Origin: Amphibalanus amphitrite
Taxonomy: Eukaryota > Arthropoda > Thecostraca > Balanomorpha > Balanidae
Assembly: GCF_019059575.1 (NCBI RefSeq)
Contig: NW_024881837.1
Location: 402,501-466,500, forward strand
Direction: 5' to 3'
DNA: 64,000 nucleotides
The position numbers and the translations under genes are program-made. Shown in pieces: positions 21,789-33,086 of this stretch; within the stretch, counting starts at the first letter, position 1; each line of letters starts with the position of its first letter. The notes under the pieces were generated by a model, which was not told the DNA's origin, did not search any database, and worked only from the letters and a program-made list of their open reading frames with translations.

Positions 21789-21827
21789 AAGAACCCGTTG
21801 CCTTCATGTTGAAGGAATTTTTCGGTG

Positions 21828-22492
21828 TTACCTAGTGTTTTTATATACCTTGGGCCGCAGCACCGACCACATTCGCGTCGGCCCGGCTTCCCGCAACTGG
21901 TCGGTGTAGTAGGCGGCGTGGTCTCTCCTAATTGCGGCTCGGCACAGTCGGTTTACATCCCTGTAGTCAGCGCGGTTCTGACCGGGACCGAGCAGCGCGC
22001 GCCGCCGCGCCAGCAGGTCACGTGTCGCGTCCGTGATACGCGGGGCGCCCGGCGGAGGGAGTCTCACGCGCCGGCGGGGCGCCACGCGGTCCAGCAGAGA
22101 TGTAAATGTCCCGAGAAACGCAGCCCACTTGCCGTCCGGCGAGGCGGCGCGATGCAGGTCGGACCAGTCGCTGGTTGACAGTAACCGGTTGAACTCGGCG
22201 TCGTCGATGCGAGAGATCGGGCGCGCCTCGGTAACGGCTCTCCTCCGACCTGCAGCACTCACGTGACGCAGCACTATTCGGGTAAAATCGTGAGGTGACC
22301 CATATAGTGGCACCTGGTGACGCCTCGACGAGTCACTGCATCTGGTCGGTTGGTAGCGATTATATCGAGGAGTGTGCCGGCAGGTCGATAGGTAGCACAA
22401 GTCGTGTTAGCGAGATGAAAACCATAAGTTGACAGTAACTGCGTCAGCTGAGCACCCAAGTGAGGTTCTCGATATGTCCTTGCTTTTCTCAC
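21828..22492 (-). pseudogene. LINE ORF2 fragment: end of endonuclease and linker to reverse transcriptase
   Basis: Two minus-strand frames join across a frameshift near 22300. The first gives LTQLLSTYGFHLANTT and LLDIIATNRPD, typical of the last third of an APE-type endonuclease. The second gives the arginine-rich linker ending MWSVLRPK, which normally precedes the reverse transcriptase. The copy is cut at both sides. It resembles the Jockey/CR1 type layout of the element at 46-49 kb but is not the same family. Confidence 0.65.
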
Positions 22493-23569
22493 GACTGACT
22501 AACCCATCGGCATCTCCCTTCAATGCTCCCTTTCCAGGAACCTGGCTTCCCTTCCGTTACCAGGGACGCGGTTGGGCTGCAGTAGCTGTCCCATTGGGAT
22601 ATTTCCGTCCCACTGTGTACACCGTGACGACCTCTGTCGCTACAGTGCACGGTTGCACCGTAGGTAGTCCGCACAACAAAGCGAACAGTCTAACAGTAAC
22701 TTCCACACCCTTTCCTACCATCCCGTAGCTTAGCAATGGCCTTTTCGTTAGCCTTAGTTTAGTTTATTCACAACATCAACGGGCTGACTTCTAATTACTA
22801 ATGAAGTGATAGAATAATGGCCGAAGAACTTTTCAGACCGAAGAGCCTACTGTTAACAAAAAAAGTCACCCGGGCTAATCAGTCAGTTGTAGGATCAGTC
22901 CAGTCATCGTCTCTCCCTTCTCTTCTCATTCTCACCGTTTCATCATGTAGCGGGGTTTCGCCGTTGCGGGGCTAACCGGCCATTCGGTTCCCAGGTGGGC
23001 CAGCTCGCGCCTCGCTCCTCCTCGGGTATTATCGGGCTCTGTCGGACCGCTGCTAGAAGCCCTTCTCGGCCCAGCCCCTCGTGAACCCGTCCAGACCCTG
23101 ACTAACATATAGGTAGTGTAGCAATTCAGATTGAGCATCGAAGTTGAATCCAATAGAAATACAATGTTTTAATTAATGTTGAAATAAAAGCGTACGAACC
23201 ACAAAGAGAACACTGTAAAGGTGCCTATGTGCAGAGTGAGCCTGACAATTTTCCACTCAGATTTATTGCATGTTGTATTTGCTTAAATGCATTGCGATCA
23301 GAGTCATTTCGCGTTGTGCAAAGAGTATACATGCAAGAAAGATACACTTTGACGTGAAATTGGCAAGACATTCGTTTCATTATCGATCTAGGGTAAGATA
23401 TAACAACACCATGATTGTGCATTTAAGTATTGCCTTGCGTAAACGCTGTTCATCAGCACCAAACGACGTGCGTCACAATCAACGAAAGCATTGTGCGAAC
23501 CAATCACCACCGCAACACTGTGCAGAGCGATATTAGACACGTAAACAATGATTAACAGCTACATAACAG
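22493..23569. other. Non-coding, no recognised feature
   Basis: A short GC-rich frame on the minus strand (22932-23153) has no recognisable domain. The rest has frequent stops. Confidence 0.5.
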
Positions 23570-23571
23570 TA

Positions 23572-24545
23572 GGGTAGCCTGGGGCAAGACGCCCCAGATA
23601 ATTTATTTTGCTACATAACTTTTGTCCCGGCATCACCTGGAAGGCCAAATTTGTGCTCAATGCGTTCTTTGGACATTTTACTTTAAATTCCACCCCTCAA
23701 ATTCATTCACTTATGATCGGACTCCTAGCTAGGAAGTAATTTGTGAAGCAACTGCAAATGGGGCATTTTGCCCCAACCCCAGGGCAAAACGCCCCACGGC
23801 CTGGGGCAAGAAGCCCCATACTCTAGATTAAAGAATAAACATGCTAGTTTACTTAAATCTTTTATGAGAGGTCTGTTAGACCTTGGGAAGCACGGCACTG
23901 AAGTTAGCTCCTTCCATCCTATCAGGTGTTCAGCTAGTGACACTATTGTATGAGCAGGTTTTTCACCTGCCTCATAAGGCCAAATAATAAATTATTGCAA
24001 TGGAAATGTTAACAAAATACTTCCTTTGCCATCCAGTTGCTGAGAAAAGTACATATAAATGCATAGAAACTTACTGCTCGCCAGCTACCGAACATTAGAA
24101 AGTGGGTAGCCCTAACAACACGTGAGGTAAAACGCCCCATGGGGCGTTTTGCCCCGCGACCTACTGGGGCGTTTTACCCCATCACGTAGTTCGGTCAGAG
24201 AACAACGCCTTGCACTCCAGCAAGGCATAATTTAACACGAACCAAGCCGGCATTAAAAGCGTTAGATAAAGTTATTCAAAATATATAAAAGTCATTAACC
24301 TGATGTGGACCATAAAAGAACGCCATGATGCATAAACTGACAACAAAACATAAAAATCACTCCAAAAACACATTTTTGGCTATATCTCCCTCAATAGTCA
24401 TCACAATTTCTTTCCAGTCTGCTCATATAATGATCATATAGTGCACGTTTTAAAGAAGAGATGATGTTTCTCCAGAACCTTGCCAGTTCCGAGAAACATC
24501 GGTGAGGCGTTTTACCTCGGCGGGGCGACTTGCCCCGGTCTACCC
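23572..24545. mobile_element. TA-flanked TIR element with GGGGCAAAACGCCCC palindromes
   Basis: The ends GGGTAGCCTGGGGCAAGACG and the inverted GGGTAGACCGGGGCAAGTCG agree at 22 of 25 positions and are flanked by TA (23570-23571 and 24546-24547). TA duplication is typical of the Tc1/mariner group, though the superfamily is not otherwise supported. The interior has repeated self-complementary blocks such as GGGGCATTTTGCCCC and GGGGCGTTTTACCCC near 23760-23820 and 24130-24185. No transposase is seen. Its right end lies about 105 bp beyond the P450 stop codon. Confidence 0.65.
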
Positions 24546-24650
24546 TATGTACATGACAATAGCTGTCCCAGTTTCTCATCAGTCTCTCTCGCATCGAGCT
24601 CAGCCAGTCAGGTACCTACGCCTGGCCACATTGGGGAGAGTGGGGGGCCT

Positions 24651-27600
24651 TCAGCCCCGAAGCTGGATGTTCACGAAGAACTCATTCGGCTGCCGAACGG
24701 CAGCGACACGGCTCTCCAGACTCAGGGTCTGTCCGGGAGCTGCCGAGAACCGGAACCGCTGCAGCAGACAGGTGAACAGCACGAACATCTCCATGCGCGC
24801 CAGCGACTCGCCGAGACAGAACCTCCTGCCGATGCCGAACGGGATGACGTGCTCGTCGCGCCGGAACGTGCCGTCGGCGTTGATGAAGCGCTCCGGTCGG
24901 AAGGTGTCCGGATCTCCCCAGTAGGCGGGGTCCATGTGGACGACGTCCAGGTGCATCAGAACCAGAGAGCCTTTGGCCACGGTGTAGCCGCCGAGCGGGG
25001 CGTCCTGCAGCGCCGAGTGGCCGACGGCGCGCGGCACCACGGTGGCGCGTCGCGACACCTCCTGCAGGGTGGCCTCTGTGTACGGCATGTTGGCGCGGTC
25101 GGTGTAGGAGGGCAGACGGCGATCGGCGCCCACACCCAGCACGGCGTCAATCTCCTGCTGCACGCGCGTCTGCACGTCCGGGTGCATCACCATCAGCAGC
25201 AGCGCCCAGGTCAGAGACGTGGAGGTGGTCTCCATGCCCGCCAGAAACAGGTCCATGCAGACGATAGAGAGGTTCTCGTCGGTGAAGCTGCGTGCCGCCG
25301 CGTCCGGTGACTCCATCTCGATGAGGAAGCGGTCAATGAAGTCACGAGGCGCGGCGCGGTCCAGCGTCTGGCGGTGCTCCTTCATCAGCTCTTGAAACAT
25401 AGCTAGTGAGTTGTCCCTGTTGTTTTTCAGCTCCTTCAAGCCAAACGAGTTTGGGCTGATGAAGCGCAGAAACGGGAACATGCTTAATGGATTACTAGGA
25501 CCGGTTATGGTCACGAAATCATTCACTTCTTTGACCCTCTGTTTAGCTTCAGGTTCGCTGCGATCCAGGCGTTTGCTAGCAACCAGTCTCCAGAGCACGT
25601 TCAGTACCGTCAAGTTAAACCTTTGATTTACCTTCATTGGGGAGTGCATGTCTTGCTCCATTTCTTTGGCCAGATGCTCAAACTCCTCCAGAATAATCGT
25701 CTCCATGGAGTTAGTTCCGAAACCCAAATCACGCAAGTGCCGCAGGGTAAAGCGTCGATGCTCCTGCCAGGCAGGACCGTCATTGAGGATCACTCCTAGC
25801 TTCTTCTGGAAGCTTCGGTAAAGAACTATGAAGTTGCTAGGCCTTCCACTGAACTCCTGTCTGGCACACGATTCCTTGATCAAGTCGTAATTTAGCAGAT
25901 GAACAATCTTGAAGTTTCCTGGCATAATGTAGGCCATAATGTCTCCATATTTTTTGCGATGTTCTTTGACCATTACTTCGAAGTCTCCTTTGAGAGATCT
26001 GAACGTTTCGAACAGGTTGCCAAAGATCAGGAACATCGGTGGCCCTGGAAAAAATGCAATGTTAAAGTCGCTTCTTACTGCCATTATATATGCCATTATA
26101 TGAATGCATTACACATGCATTCATGATGTGTAATGGGCAATGTTAAATGTAGTATTTGTGTTTACAAATCCGTACATGCGCGGTCTGAAAAGCCATCACA
26201 TGGAGACCGTACGCAAATAAATACAAAAATACAAAATTATGGGATAACATTGACGGGAGCACATCAAAGCGATATGTTCAAGGAAACATATCACTTTTAA
26301 TGGGGCTTTGAACTGGAACAGCGGCTTTGTAGCTTGAGCTGAGAAACGTACAATTCTGAAGCTTGTATGCCCCAACAATCACCCTAGCCAAAGATATGAC
26401 GATTTTAGTTCCGAAATTAGCCCTTATGGAGGAAAGCGATGCCTTACGGAAGAATGCATAGAATGCAGCTACATACTTCCGGCAGAGGCCAATCGTCAGC
26501 CAATCAGCATGCAGTTGGTTTTGAACTACGCAATATGATTGGTCAACGAATAATCAGCTTCCGCCATGCAAGCACTATACCTATTTAGCTTCTACCAAAG
26601 TTGGAAAAAAGGTATTCCTATTTCTAAATATTTTAACACTATAATTGTAGATATCAATTATTTCCTTTTCTGATCATTTAAAACATTAAACATAATAAAA
26701 CTTTAACTGTAGCAAAAACTCATTTGAGGAAAGTGGTATCTTCCTTTAAACGCATTAATTACATGTTGTGAAGAAACGGGATCAAAGCTGGTGTAGAGGT
26801 TCACCAAACACAATCAACATTAGTTGCACATATTTTCTAAGACAGCGCATATTGCATCAATACATCAGACAAAACAGTAATCACAGAGGCACGGGGCCGG
26901 GGGGCCTCAGATTTGGAGGCCTCTTAAATCAACCAGCCGACATCGAGTTCCGATATTGGCGCAAAGCCTTGTCGCCCATTGCTTATTGGGAACATCATGA
27001 TACTACTGGTCCACACCGGGTTCATGGCCTCCGAAGTGCTTTTGACCCTTCGGCCGACAGAGGGTGCCGGCACAACCCGCACTGCTAGTTCGCACAGCAG
27101 GTGTTCCCATGGAATTAAAAGCAAAATTTATTGCAGCAAAGAGCTTCGTTATGCTGTTAATAAGTGAATTGATAAGTTGTTACGCCTGGTATAACGGATC
27201 TCGCTGCTTATTTTAAGTTTCGCACCTGCCAAATTTACCAAAACAATGTTTAAGTTTAAAGGGAATAGTTCACCTTCCTGAAATTAGTTTTTTTGCAATG
27301 GATTTATGATTTTTGTGTGCTAGAAATTATTAGAAAATAACATAAATCCTTTTTTTATAAAAAGGATTATGTATTTTCTTTATTTTAATCCGCGCCCCGT
27401 AGCGGAGGGGGCGAAACGCCCCTCCCCCTGTCCTTTGCCGTCGATATCTCCTAAACGGCTGCAGATATCGCCACCAAACTTTCAGCACACCTCCGGGCAT
27501 CAATTTTACACATTGTGACTAAAAAATTGTCCAGCAGCTAAGATAGGTTGGCCACAAGTGACGTCAGAATGACGTCATGTTCTGTTATTTTCGACCGAAA

Positions 27601-29124
27601 AAAGAACTTCGCGAGAAGAGCTGTCAGGCCTACAACTTTGAAGACACAGAAAAATGATCAAACATAAAAGTTGTAGAATTGACAGGGCTACAAAACTGCT
27701 ATCTCGGATTTTTGAAATTGTTGAGTTTTCACCCCCGAAAATCAAAAAAGTGTTTTTTGGATATATTAGCCAAAAAAAAAATCCAAAAACAAATTTTGAG
27801 CTTCGAAAAAACGAAAAATATATGATAGTACATACCTGATAGTACATAGTCTAGTCATACAGTACATAGTCTAGTACATAGTCATACAGATATGATAGTA
27901 CATAGTCTTCTATATGCATACCAAATTTCAGATAGATATCTCTTTTTTTTGCCAAGTTACAGCGAAAACAACCGTTCAAAAATGATGACGTCAAATTTTT
28001 GAACTCAATTTTTTGGCAATTCTAGAACACGTAGGGCAACACAAAGAGCACCATTAGACTCCCCGTGACGAGCTGCATCGAATCGATACCCATTTTAAGC
28101 AAAAATTCTAACTTTGAAATTTGACATAATTTGACCTGACCTTGACCTGACCTTCACCAGAACGTAACATAAGCTGGCCTCAAAGGCTGCCTGACCCACA
28201 TAATCGCATTTGTCATGTAAAATGGACCATAAAACATGTATCACACGACACTTTCATATTGTGACCCCCCAGTGACCTGACCTCTGTGACCTGACCAGGT
28301 ATCGGTGACCTCAGATAGCAAAGTATGTGGTTGACGAACAATTAACCATCGATGGTTTTCAATAACTTACCAATTTACTCGAATTCACAACACATTCCTT
28401 GAAATGCCCATGTGAACGGTGAAAATCCAACCTTTGACCTGACCTCTGACGTCATCGGTTTGACCTAGGTCAATGAAATTTAATCACAAGGTAGTTCCCG
28501 GGTGAGGCTATCAAACACCGTTTGAATTTTGAAAATCGGCCGGTAAATTTTCAAGATCTTAGGGGGGGCGAAACGCCCCCCCCCCCCCCAACGGGTGGTA
28601 GGGTCCACCGATAGCCCTACGGGACGCGGTTTAACGTACGAAGAGAAGAACTACATTCTATCTAAAATAATATTTGACGCGGAACCTTATTATGCGTTGA
28701 CCAATCATATTGCGTAGTTCCTGTTCAAACCCAACTACGTATGCTGCATTGGCTGCAAGCAGCAAGCTGATTGGCTGACGATGACGTAGCTGCATTCCTC
28801 AGCAAGGCACGCACTCCTCTGCAAGGCACTCTTTACGGAACGGAAAATGGAATATCTTGGTCTAGTGTGATCGTTGGGCCGTGAAAGCTCCTGATTTGTG
28901 CTAGTCTCAACTCCAGCTGTGAAGCTGCTATTCCTGCTCAAAACCCCATGTTAAAAGTGAACAGTTTCCTTTTAGCTAGGTATCGGATAAGGTATGTTTT
29001 ACCTACTTTCAGGCACGTTTGGGGTATCGATTATCTCACCGGGTGGATAGTTGGTCGGTCGTTTCACCCGCAGTGACCAAAGTACCGCCAGCACCAGACC
29101 CGCGATCAGAACAACAGTCAGCAT
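24651..29124 (-). CDS. CYP2-clan cytochrome P450 (492 aa, two coding exons)
   Basis: Exon 1 is 29124-29040 and exon 2 is 26044-24651; joined they give 492 codons plus stop in one frame. The junction (donor G/GTGAGATAA, acceptor TTTTTTCCAG/GG) rebuilds the proline hinge YPPGPPM. Visible P450 marks: an N-terminal membrane anchor (MLTVVLIAGLVLAVLW), C-helix WQEHR, I-helix AGMETTS, K-helix EVSR, FRPERF, and the heme loop PFGIGRRFCLG with the thiolate Cys near residue 438. Length and motifs are complete, so the enzyme should be active in the ER membrane with NADPH-P450 reductase. The CYP2 clan in arthropods includes ecdysteroid and xenobiotic enzymes; the substrate cannot be told here. The intron (26045-29039) carries a transposon and inverted repeats. 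Confidence 0.92.
26460..26560 (+). repeat. Inverted repeat arm 1 in P450 intron
   Basis: About 100 bp matching, in inverse orientation and with indels, 28690-28796. Shared words include CGTCAGCCAATCAGC, AACTACGCAATATGATTGGT and GAATGCAGCTAC. Confidence 0.75.
27389..28630. mobile_element. TTAA-flanked element A (piggyBac-like MITE) in P450 intron
   Basis: TTAA lies at 27385-27388 and 28631-28634. The ends TCCGCGCCCCGTAGCGG and inverted ACCGCGTCCCGTAGGGC are related. Sub-terminal hairpins GGGGGCGAAACGCCCC occur at both ends (27404-27425 and 28562-28587). The interior has no coding frame but many TGACCT/AGGTCA hexamers. TTAA duplication with CCC-initial ends suggests piggyBac-type mobilisation. 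Confidence 0.7.
28690..28796 (-). repeat. Inverted repeat arm 2 in P450 intron
   Basis: Partner of 26460-26560. The two arms bracket element A, so an intronic transcript could fold into a ~100-bp imperfect duplex with a 2.1-kb loop. Confidence 0.75.
29040..29124 (-). CDS. P450 first coding exon (membrane anchor)
   Basis: An 85-bp exon coding 28 residues plus one base: a hydrophobic helix followed by RVKRPTNYPP. It is recognised only because the donor at 29039 joins in phase with the acceptor at 26045 to make the PPGP hinge. The start is the first Met before the helix. GC-rich sequence upstream to about 29350 may be 5' UTR and promoter; no TATA box was identified. Confidence 0.85.
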
Positions 29125-29489
29125 GACGGCGACTTCAGCGGGGCAGTGCTCCGCCTCGCTCCGGCTCCCAGCATTCAGTGAGCGTCCCGTCGCCTCTGCT
29201 GGGCCGCTCAGTAAGCGTCGCCAGCTGATGTCGGGCCAGCGGCGGCGCGAGGCCCATGATTTGCGGGAGGTAACGCATTGCGCCGCTACACGGGAGCTGA
29301 CGGAACGGTGACTATGCTCTGTGCGCTCAGAACTTGCTTGTAAGCGCGACGGAGCATCTACCGTGATAAGGCGGTGCCTGACATACTTGTCAGACCCTGC
29401 TATCTGTAAGGCTGTCAATATTGGACCAAGTTGTGATGACGAGTGTCCGCACCGAACGTAAAGTGGCAGGGGTATTTTCATACGTGTTG

Positions 29490-29605
29490 AATGTTGATAT
29501 TATATTAGATATGTATTTATTAGATATATTGGATATATATTATATATCCAATATATTGGATATGTGATATATATTATATTGAATATACAATATATTGGAT
29601 ACAAA
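29490..29605. repeat. (AT)-rich ATATTGGATAT simple repeat
   Basis: Repeated ATATTGGATATATATT-type words, largely self-complementary. Confidence 0.85.
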
Positions 29606-29639
29606 TTAGTGTCCTTTTGTTATAAAGCTGTATGGCTGT

Positions 29640-30016
29640 GAGCTCTGGGATATGATGAGTGATAAGAAGGCCTTTCGTGAACTATGTGTTGCTTATCACT
29701 CTTGCATCAAGAAATTAGTAGGTGTACCTAAATCGTCAAGGAATCATCCAATATGCCAGGCACTGTCCATTCTGCCTTGCAAAATGTATGCGGCGTATGG
29801 CAGCTTCTGTTTTACATACGTCTATTATCATGTGATAATGCTATCATACGCACTATGTTTGATGATGAGGTTGGCAGAACAGGCATTATGGCTACCTTGC
29901 ATGGTGCCATTCGCCGTGAATACTGTCTCATGCAGCTGGATCTGAGCTCTGTGAGTCATGCTGATGTGTCAAATGTTTTTAGCTCAGCGCTCAAACGCAT
30001 TGTCGAAAATGGTTAG
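29640..30016 (+). pseudogene. LINE ORF2 C-terminal fragment
   Basis: Two plus-strand frames join across a frameshift near 29790. The first reads FRELCVAYHSCIKKLVGVPK and ICQALSILPCKM; the second reads GVWQLLFYIRLLSC and DDEVGRTGIMA. This is the region after the reverse transcriptase in Jockey/CR1-type LINEs, where ancestral Cys-rich and Leu-rich segments occur. The copy is 5'-truncated. A 3' UTR with ATGAAATAAACGG and an (ATT)n tail follows at 30111-30147. Confidence 0.65.
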
Positions 30017-30127
30017 TCTATGAACACGAACGAGCTGGAATGTTCAGTGTTTCTCTGTGGTATGTATTTGTGTTGGTGACTGTTTGTATTCGTGTTATGT
30101 GCCTCTGATGGCATGAAATAAACGGTA

Positions 30128-30147
30128 TCATTATTATTATTATTATA
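30128..30147 (+). repeat. (ATT)n tail of the LINE fragment
   Basis: A short ATT microsatellite directly after the fragment's AATAAA-containing 3' UTR marks its 3' end. Confidence 0.7.
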
Positions 30148-30149
30148 AA

Positions 30150-30752
30150 GCAACCAGTAGGCAGCGACGCCCATCATGAAGTAGGTAATCAGTTGTGCTC
30201 ACATGAATAAAATAGTTACGGGAGAAACATTCTGTAAATAAATAATTTTGAGCAATGCATGCAACATTGTTTATAATGTGTGACAGCTATGATCTAACAA
30301 AACCTTTTTTGTCTTGTTGATTTCATTTGCAAGTTGCAACACCGGTTTTTTTCTCAAAGATGGATGGTTTAACTTCTAATCGTTAAATGATAAGTGTTCG
30401 TTGGCTGGGCAGAAGCCGCAATGGTCAGGCCTCCATGGGGCTAAGACGTGTTCAAATAAAAGGCTGGTTCAATAACATCGTTTCATCAATCGAGTATGTC
30501 CTCAAATAACATCGAGTGACGCCGATTACGTTAGAATTTAAGCTGTTGGAAAAAAACAGCAAAATCGCATTTTGCACATTGATTGTCTTTGTGGATGACC
30601 ACAGCCTGAAGTGAATGGGAATATTATGGACCGGAAGCTATGTTTGCTTGAGATAAAAATGCAAGGGCGTGGTTAGTGTACACTGTGCAGTCACCACTGT
30701 AAGATAAGTAGGCCTATCCATTGTGCAAATGAGATAAATTGCGAAAAATAAA
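30150..30752. other. Non-coding, no recognised feature
   Basis: AT-rich unique-looking sequence without supported frames. Confidence 0.5.
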
Positions 30753-30844
30753 CCCGCGCCGCGCTGGGCTATTCAGCCATACGCGCCCTGCTGGAGAAGG
30801 GGCATATTCTGCCCCCCCCCCCGTCTAACTTCCGAACCGATGAT

Positions 30845-32609
30845 CTACACTGTAAACCAAATCTACAAGTTGGCTCCTTGTTACAAGTTTGGTTCCAATT
30901 CGCATAGGCGTCACCTTGTCGATTCACCAGCCCCAGGCTTGTTGGCTAACAAACTAACAGTTTGTCTACAAGTTTGGTTCCAATTCGCATAGGCGTCACC
31001 TTGTCGATTCACCAGCCCCAGGCTTGTTGGCCAACAAACTAACAGTTTGTCTACAAGTTTGGTTCCAATTCGCATAGGCGTCACCTTGTCGATTCACCAA
31101 CCCCAGGCGTGTTGGCCAACAAACTAACAGTTTGTCTACAAGTTTGGTTCCAATTCGCATAGGCGTCACCTTGTTGAGTACTAGTCTGGGCCTTGTGAAC
31201 CTACCAACTTCTGGATAGGCATAGCCGTTTCCTTGTCGGTTCAACAACCCCTGGTTTGTTGATGAACTAGCCTTTGACTGGGCATTGCTAGTTTACAAAT
31301 TGTCAACAAGTAGGTGTACTAACGCTCAGTTCGAACTTGTTCTTCCTTACAATCGCTTTGTTTGTGTTGATAACCTTAAGAACTTACGATTCGCGTTCGT
31401 TTTCAATTGCCACGATACTGATTCAGGAAATATTTTCTATACGGACAGGTCATTTTTTGGCTGGAAGTGGTGCACAAAATCATGACTGGCATCAGTTATT
31501 GCTCAAAGGCTTGCGCTGACAAGAAACGAAATACTGATGGGTTATATAATCGATGAATGCATACACCACATCCATTCGGAAGTTTCTGGAATCATTAGTA
31601 TTTATTACGGTCACGTACCTACATCACGTAGTATGTAATTAATACTATTGACTGGAGACAATTCCAAGTGCATATTTTCGAATGGATGTGGTAAATGCAT
31701 GAGGTATAAGGTATACCTATCGTGCACCGTCAGCATATAAGTCTTTGAAGCAAGAACTGCTGCGTATGTGGAAGAACATGGTTTTGTGCATCGCATCAAG
31801 CCAAAAGTATAACATGCCCGTATGACGAATATTTCCACATTGACCATAACAATTATGGCAGTTGCACGATCACGCAGATAATTCGAATAAAGCATGATCG
31901 CCAACCAGATTAGCTTTTACAGCCCATATATGTCCATCAGTTAAGTTAAAAATACAAAGAGTTGAATTAAAGGCAAATAAATGTATTTATATATAAAAAA
32001 CACCGACCGCAAAACATCTGCTCACATGTGCATGCAAAGGTCTGGCCCACTTACATTGCGCGCGCAGGGGAAGGGAGGCGTCTCGACCGCGGGTATAGGC
32101 ACGATTAGTGCGTCCCGCAGGCCAGAGCGGGCCTCACTCACAGCACGAACACCACAGTTCACAGATTTCACTTTTTACTGCACAAATGCTGGAACAGCCC
32201 TCGTCGCTGATCCATGCTGCACGGCGGCCGCGCGACAACTGCTGGTTTGAACGGTTTGAAACCGCCGCGCCGGGGCCGGACGGCGACCGCTGATTGGTCC
32301 GCCAAGTCTGACGTCACGGGCGCAGCTGACCATGTGTATGCTGACCAGCTGACCAGTACAAGTTAGGCGCCGGTTAAATAACCATGCGGCAACAAGTTTC
32401 CAAAACTGGTTAAGAAACAAACGTTGAAACAAATGTAGAGTTGGTCTGGATACTGAGAAGTTGGTGTGCATAGTAACTATTGACTCGTAGTTGTCATCTG
32501 ACAAGCAATGCACCAGACAACGGCTTGTTTGAAAAGTATCAGTTGGTAAACATACCAAGAGATGATTGGTTATATTACACAAGACTTGTCAATTTGGTTT
32601 ACAGTGTAG
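30845..32609. mobile_element. TIR element with sub-terminal 85-bp minisatellite
   Basis: A perfect 18-bp inverted repeat CTACACTGTAAACCAAAT (30845-30862) pairs with 32592-32609, and weaker pairing extends to about 26 bp. ACAAGTT-type words are dense near both ends, and the 85-bp minisatellite sits just inside the left end. No transposase frame or target duplication is visible. The superfamily is unknown. Confidence 0.6.
30881..31190. repeat. 85-bp tandem repeat, about 3.7 copies
   Basis: The GGTTCCAATTCGCATAGGCG core starts at 30891, 30976, 31061 and 31146, an exact 85-bp period. Each unit contains an inverted AACAAAC-TAACAGTTTGT segment. The last unit decays after 31175. Confidence 0.95.
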
Positions 32610-33086
32610 AAAGACGAGGAAAACGGCACTCGAAAGCTCTCAACAAGGCACACCTTTGGAAGCAAAAATGTTCTGCCATAGTGGTCAGAGATCAGGTCAA
32701 GTCAGGTCAAGGGTACAAAATGCAAGTTTCTACATTATCGGCTTTAAAGCGCAGCTGGCGAAGAATGGACTGAGACTGATTACCCAACACGTGTTCCTAA
32801 GCTATGAAGACAGGATTCGTTGTATGTAGCGTCATGCAAAGGTCAAAGTCAAGGTCAGATTAGGTCACCAAAAGCCGAACCTGATAAAAGAGGCTGTGCG
32901 ACACATGTTTTGTGGGTCATTTTATGTATCATTTTATTTTTATGTATGTGGGTCATTTTATGTATTTTATGCATAGAATTCAATGGACTTACTCAATTAG
33001 TGACATGGGCCAAATTTGGATGAATTTCAGGTCGAGCTCAGGTCAAGGTCAGGTCAAGTGAGGTTAGATTTGAAGATGCTTATTAA

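Noticed and set aside
21147-21796. 8-bp target duplication for the 21-kb TIR element
   Set aside because: Flanks share only AAGA; no 8-bp repeat fits either possible boundary.
22932-23153. Minus-strand frame ending near 22932, possible LINE ORF1 piece
   Set aside because: Arg/Gly-rich but without a zinc knuckle, PHD or other recognisable domain.
24480-25310. 276-codon plus-strand frame
   Set aside because: It lies antisense to the P450 coding exon and has no domain; GC-rich antisense frames are expected.
29125-29481. N-terminal extension of the P450 first exon (frame open to 29481)
   Set aside because: The upstream translation is Arg/Ser-rich and unlike any P450 N-terminus; the Met at 29124 directly precedes the membrane helix.
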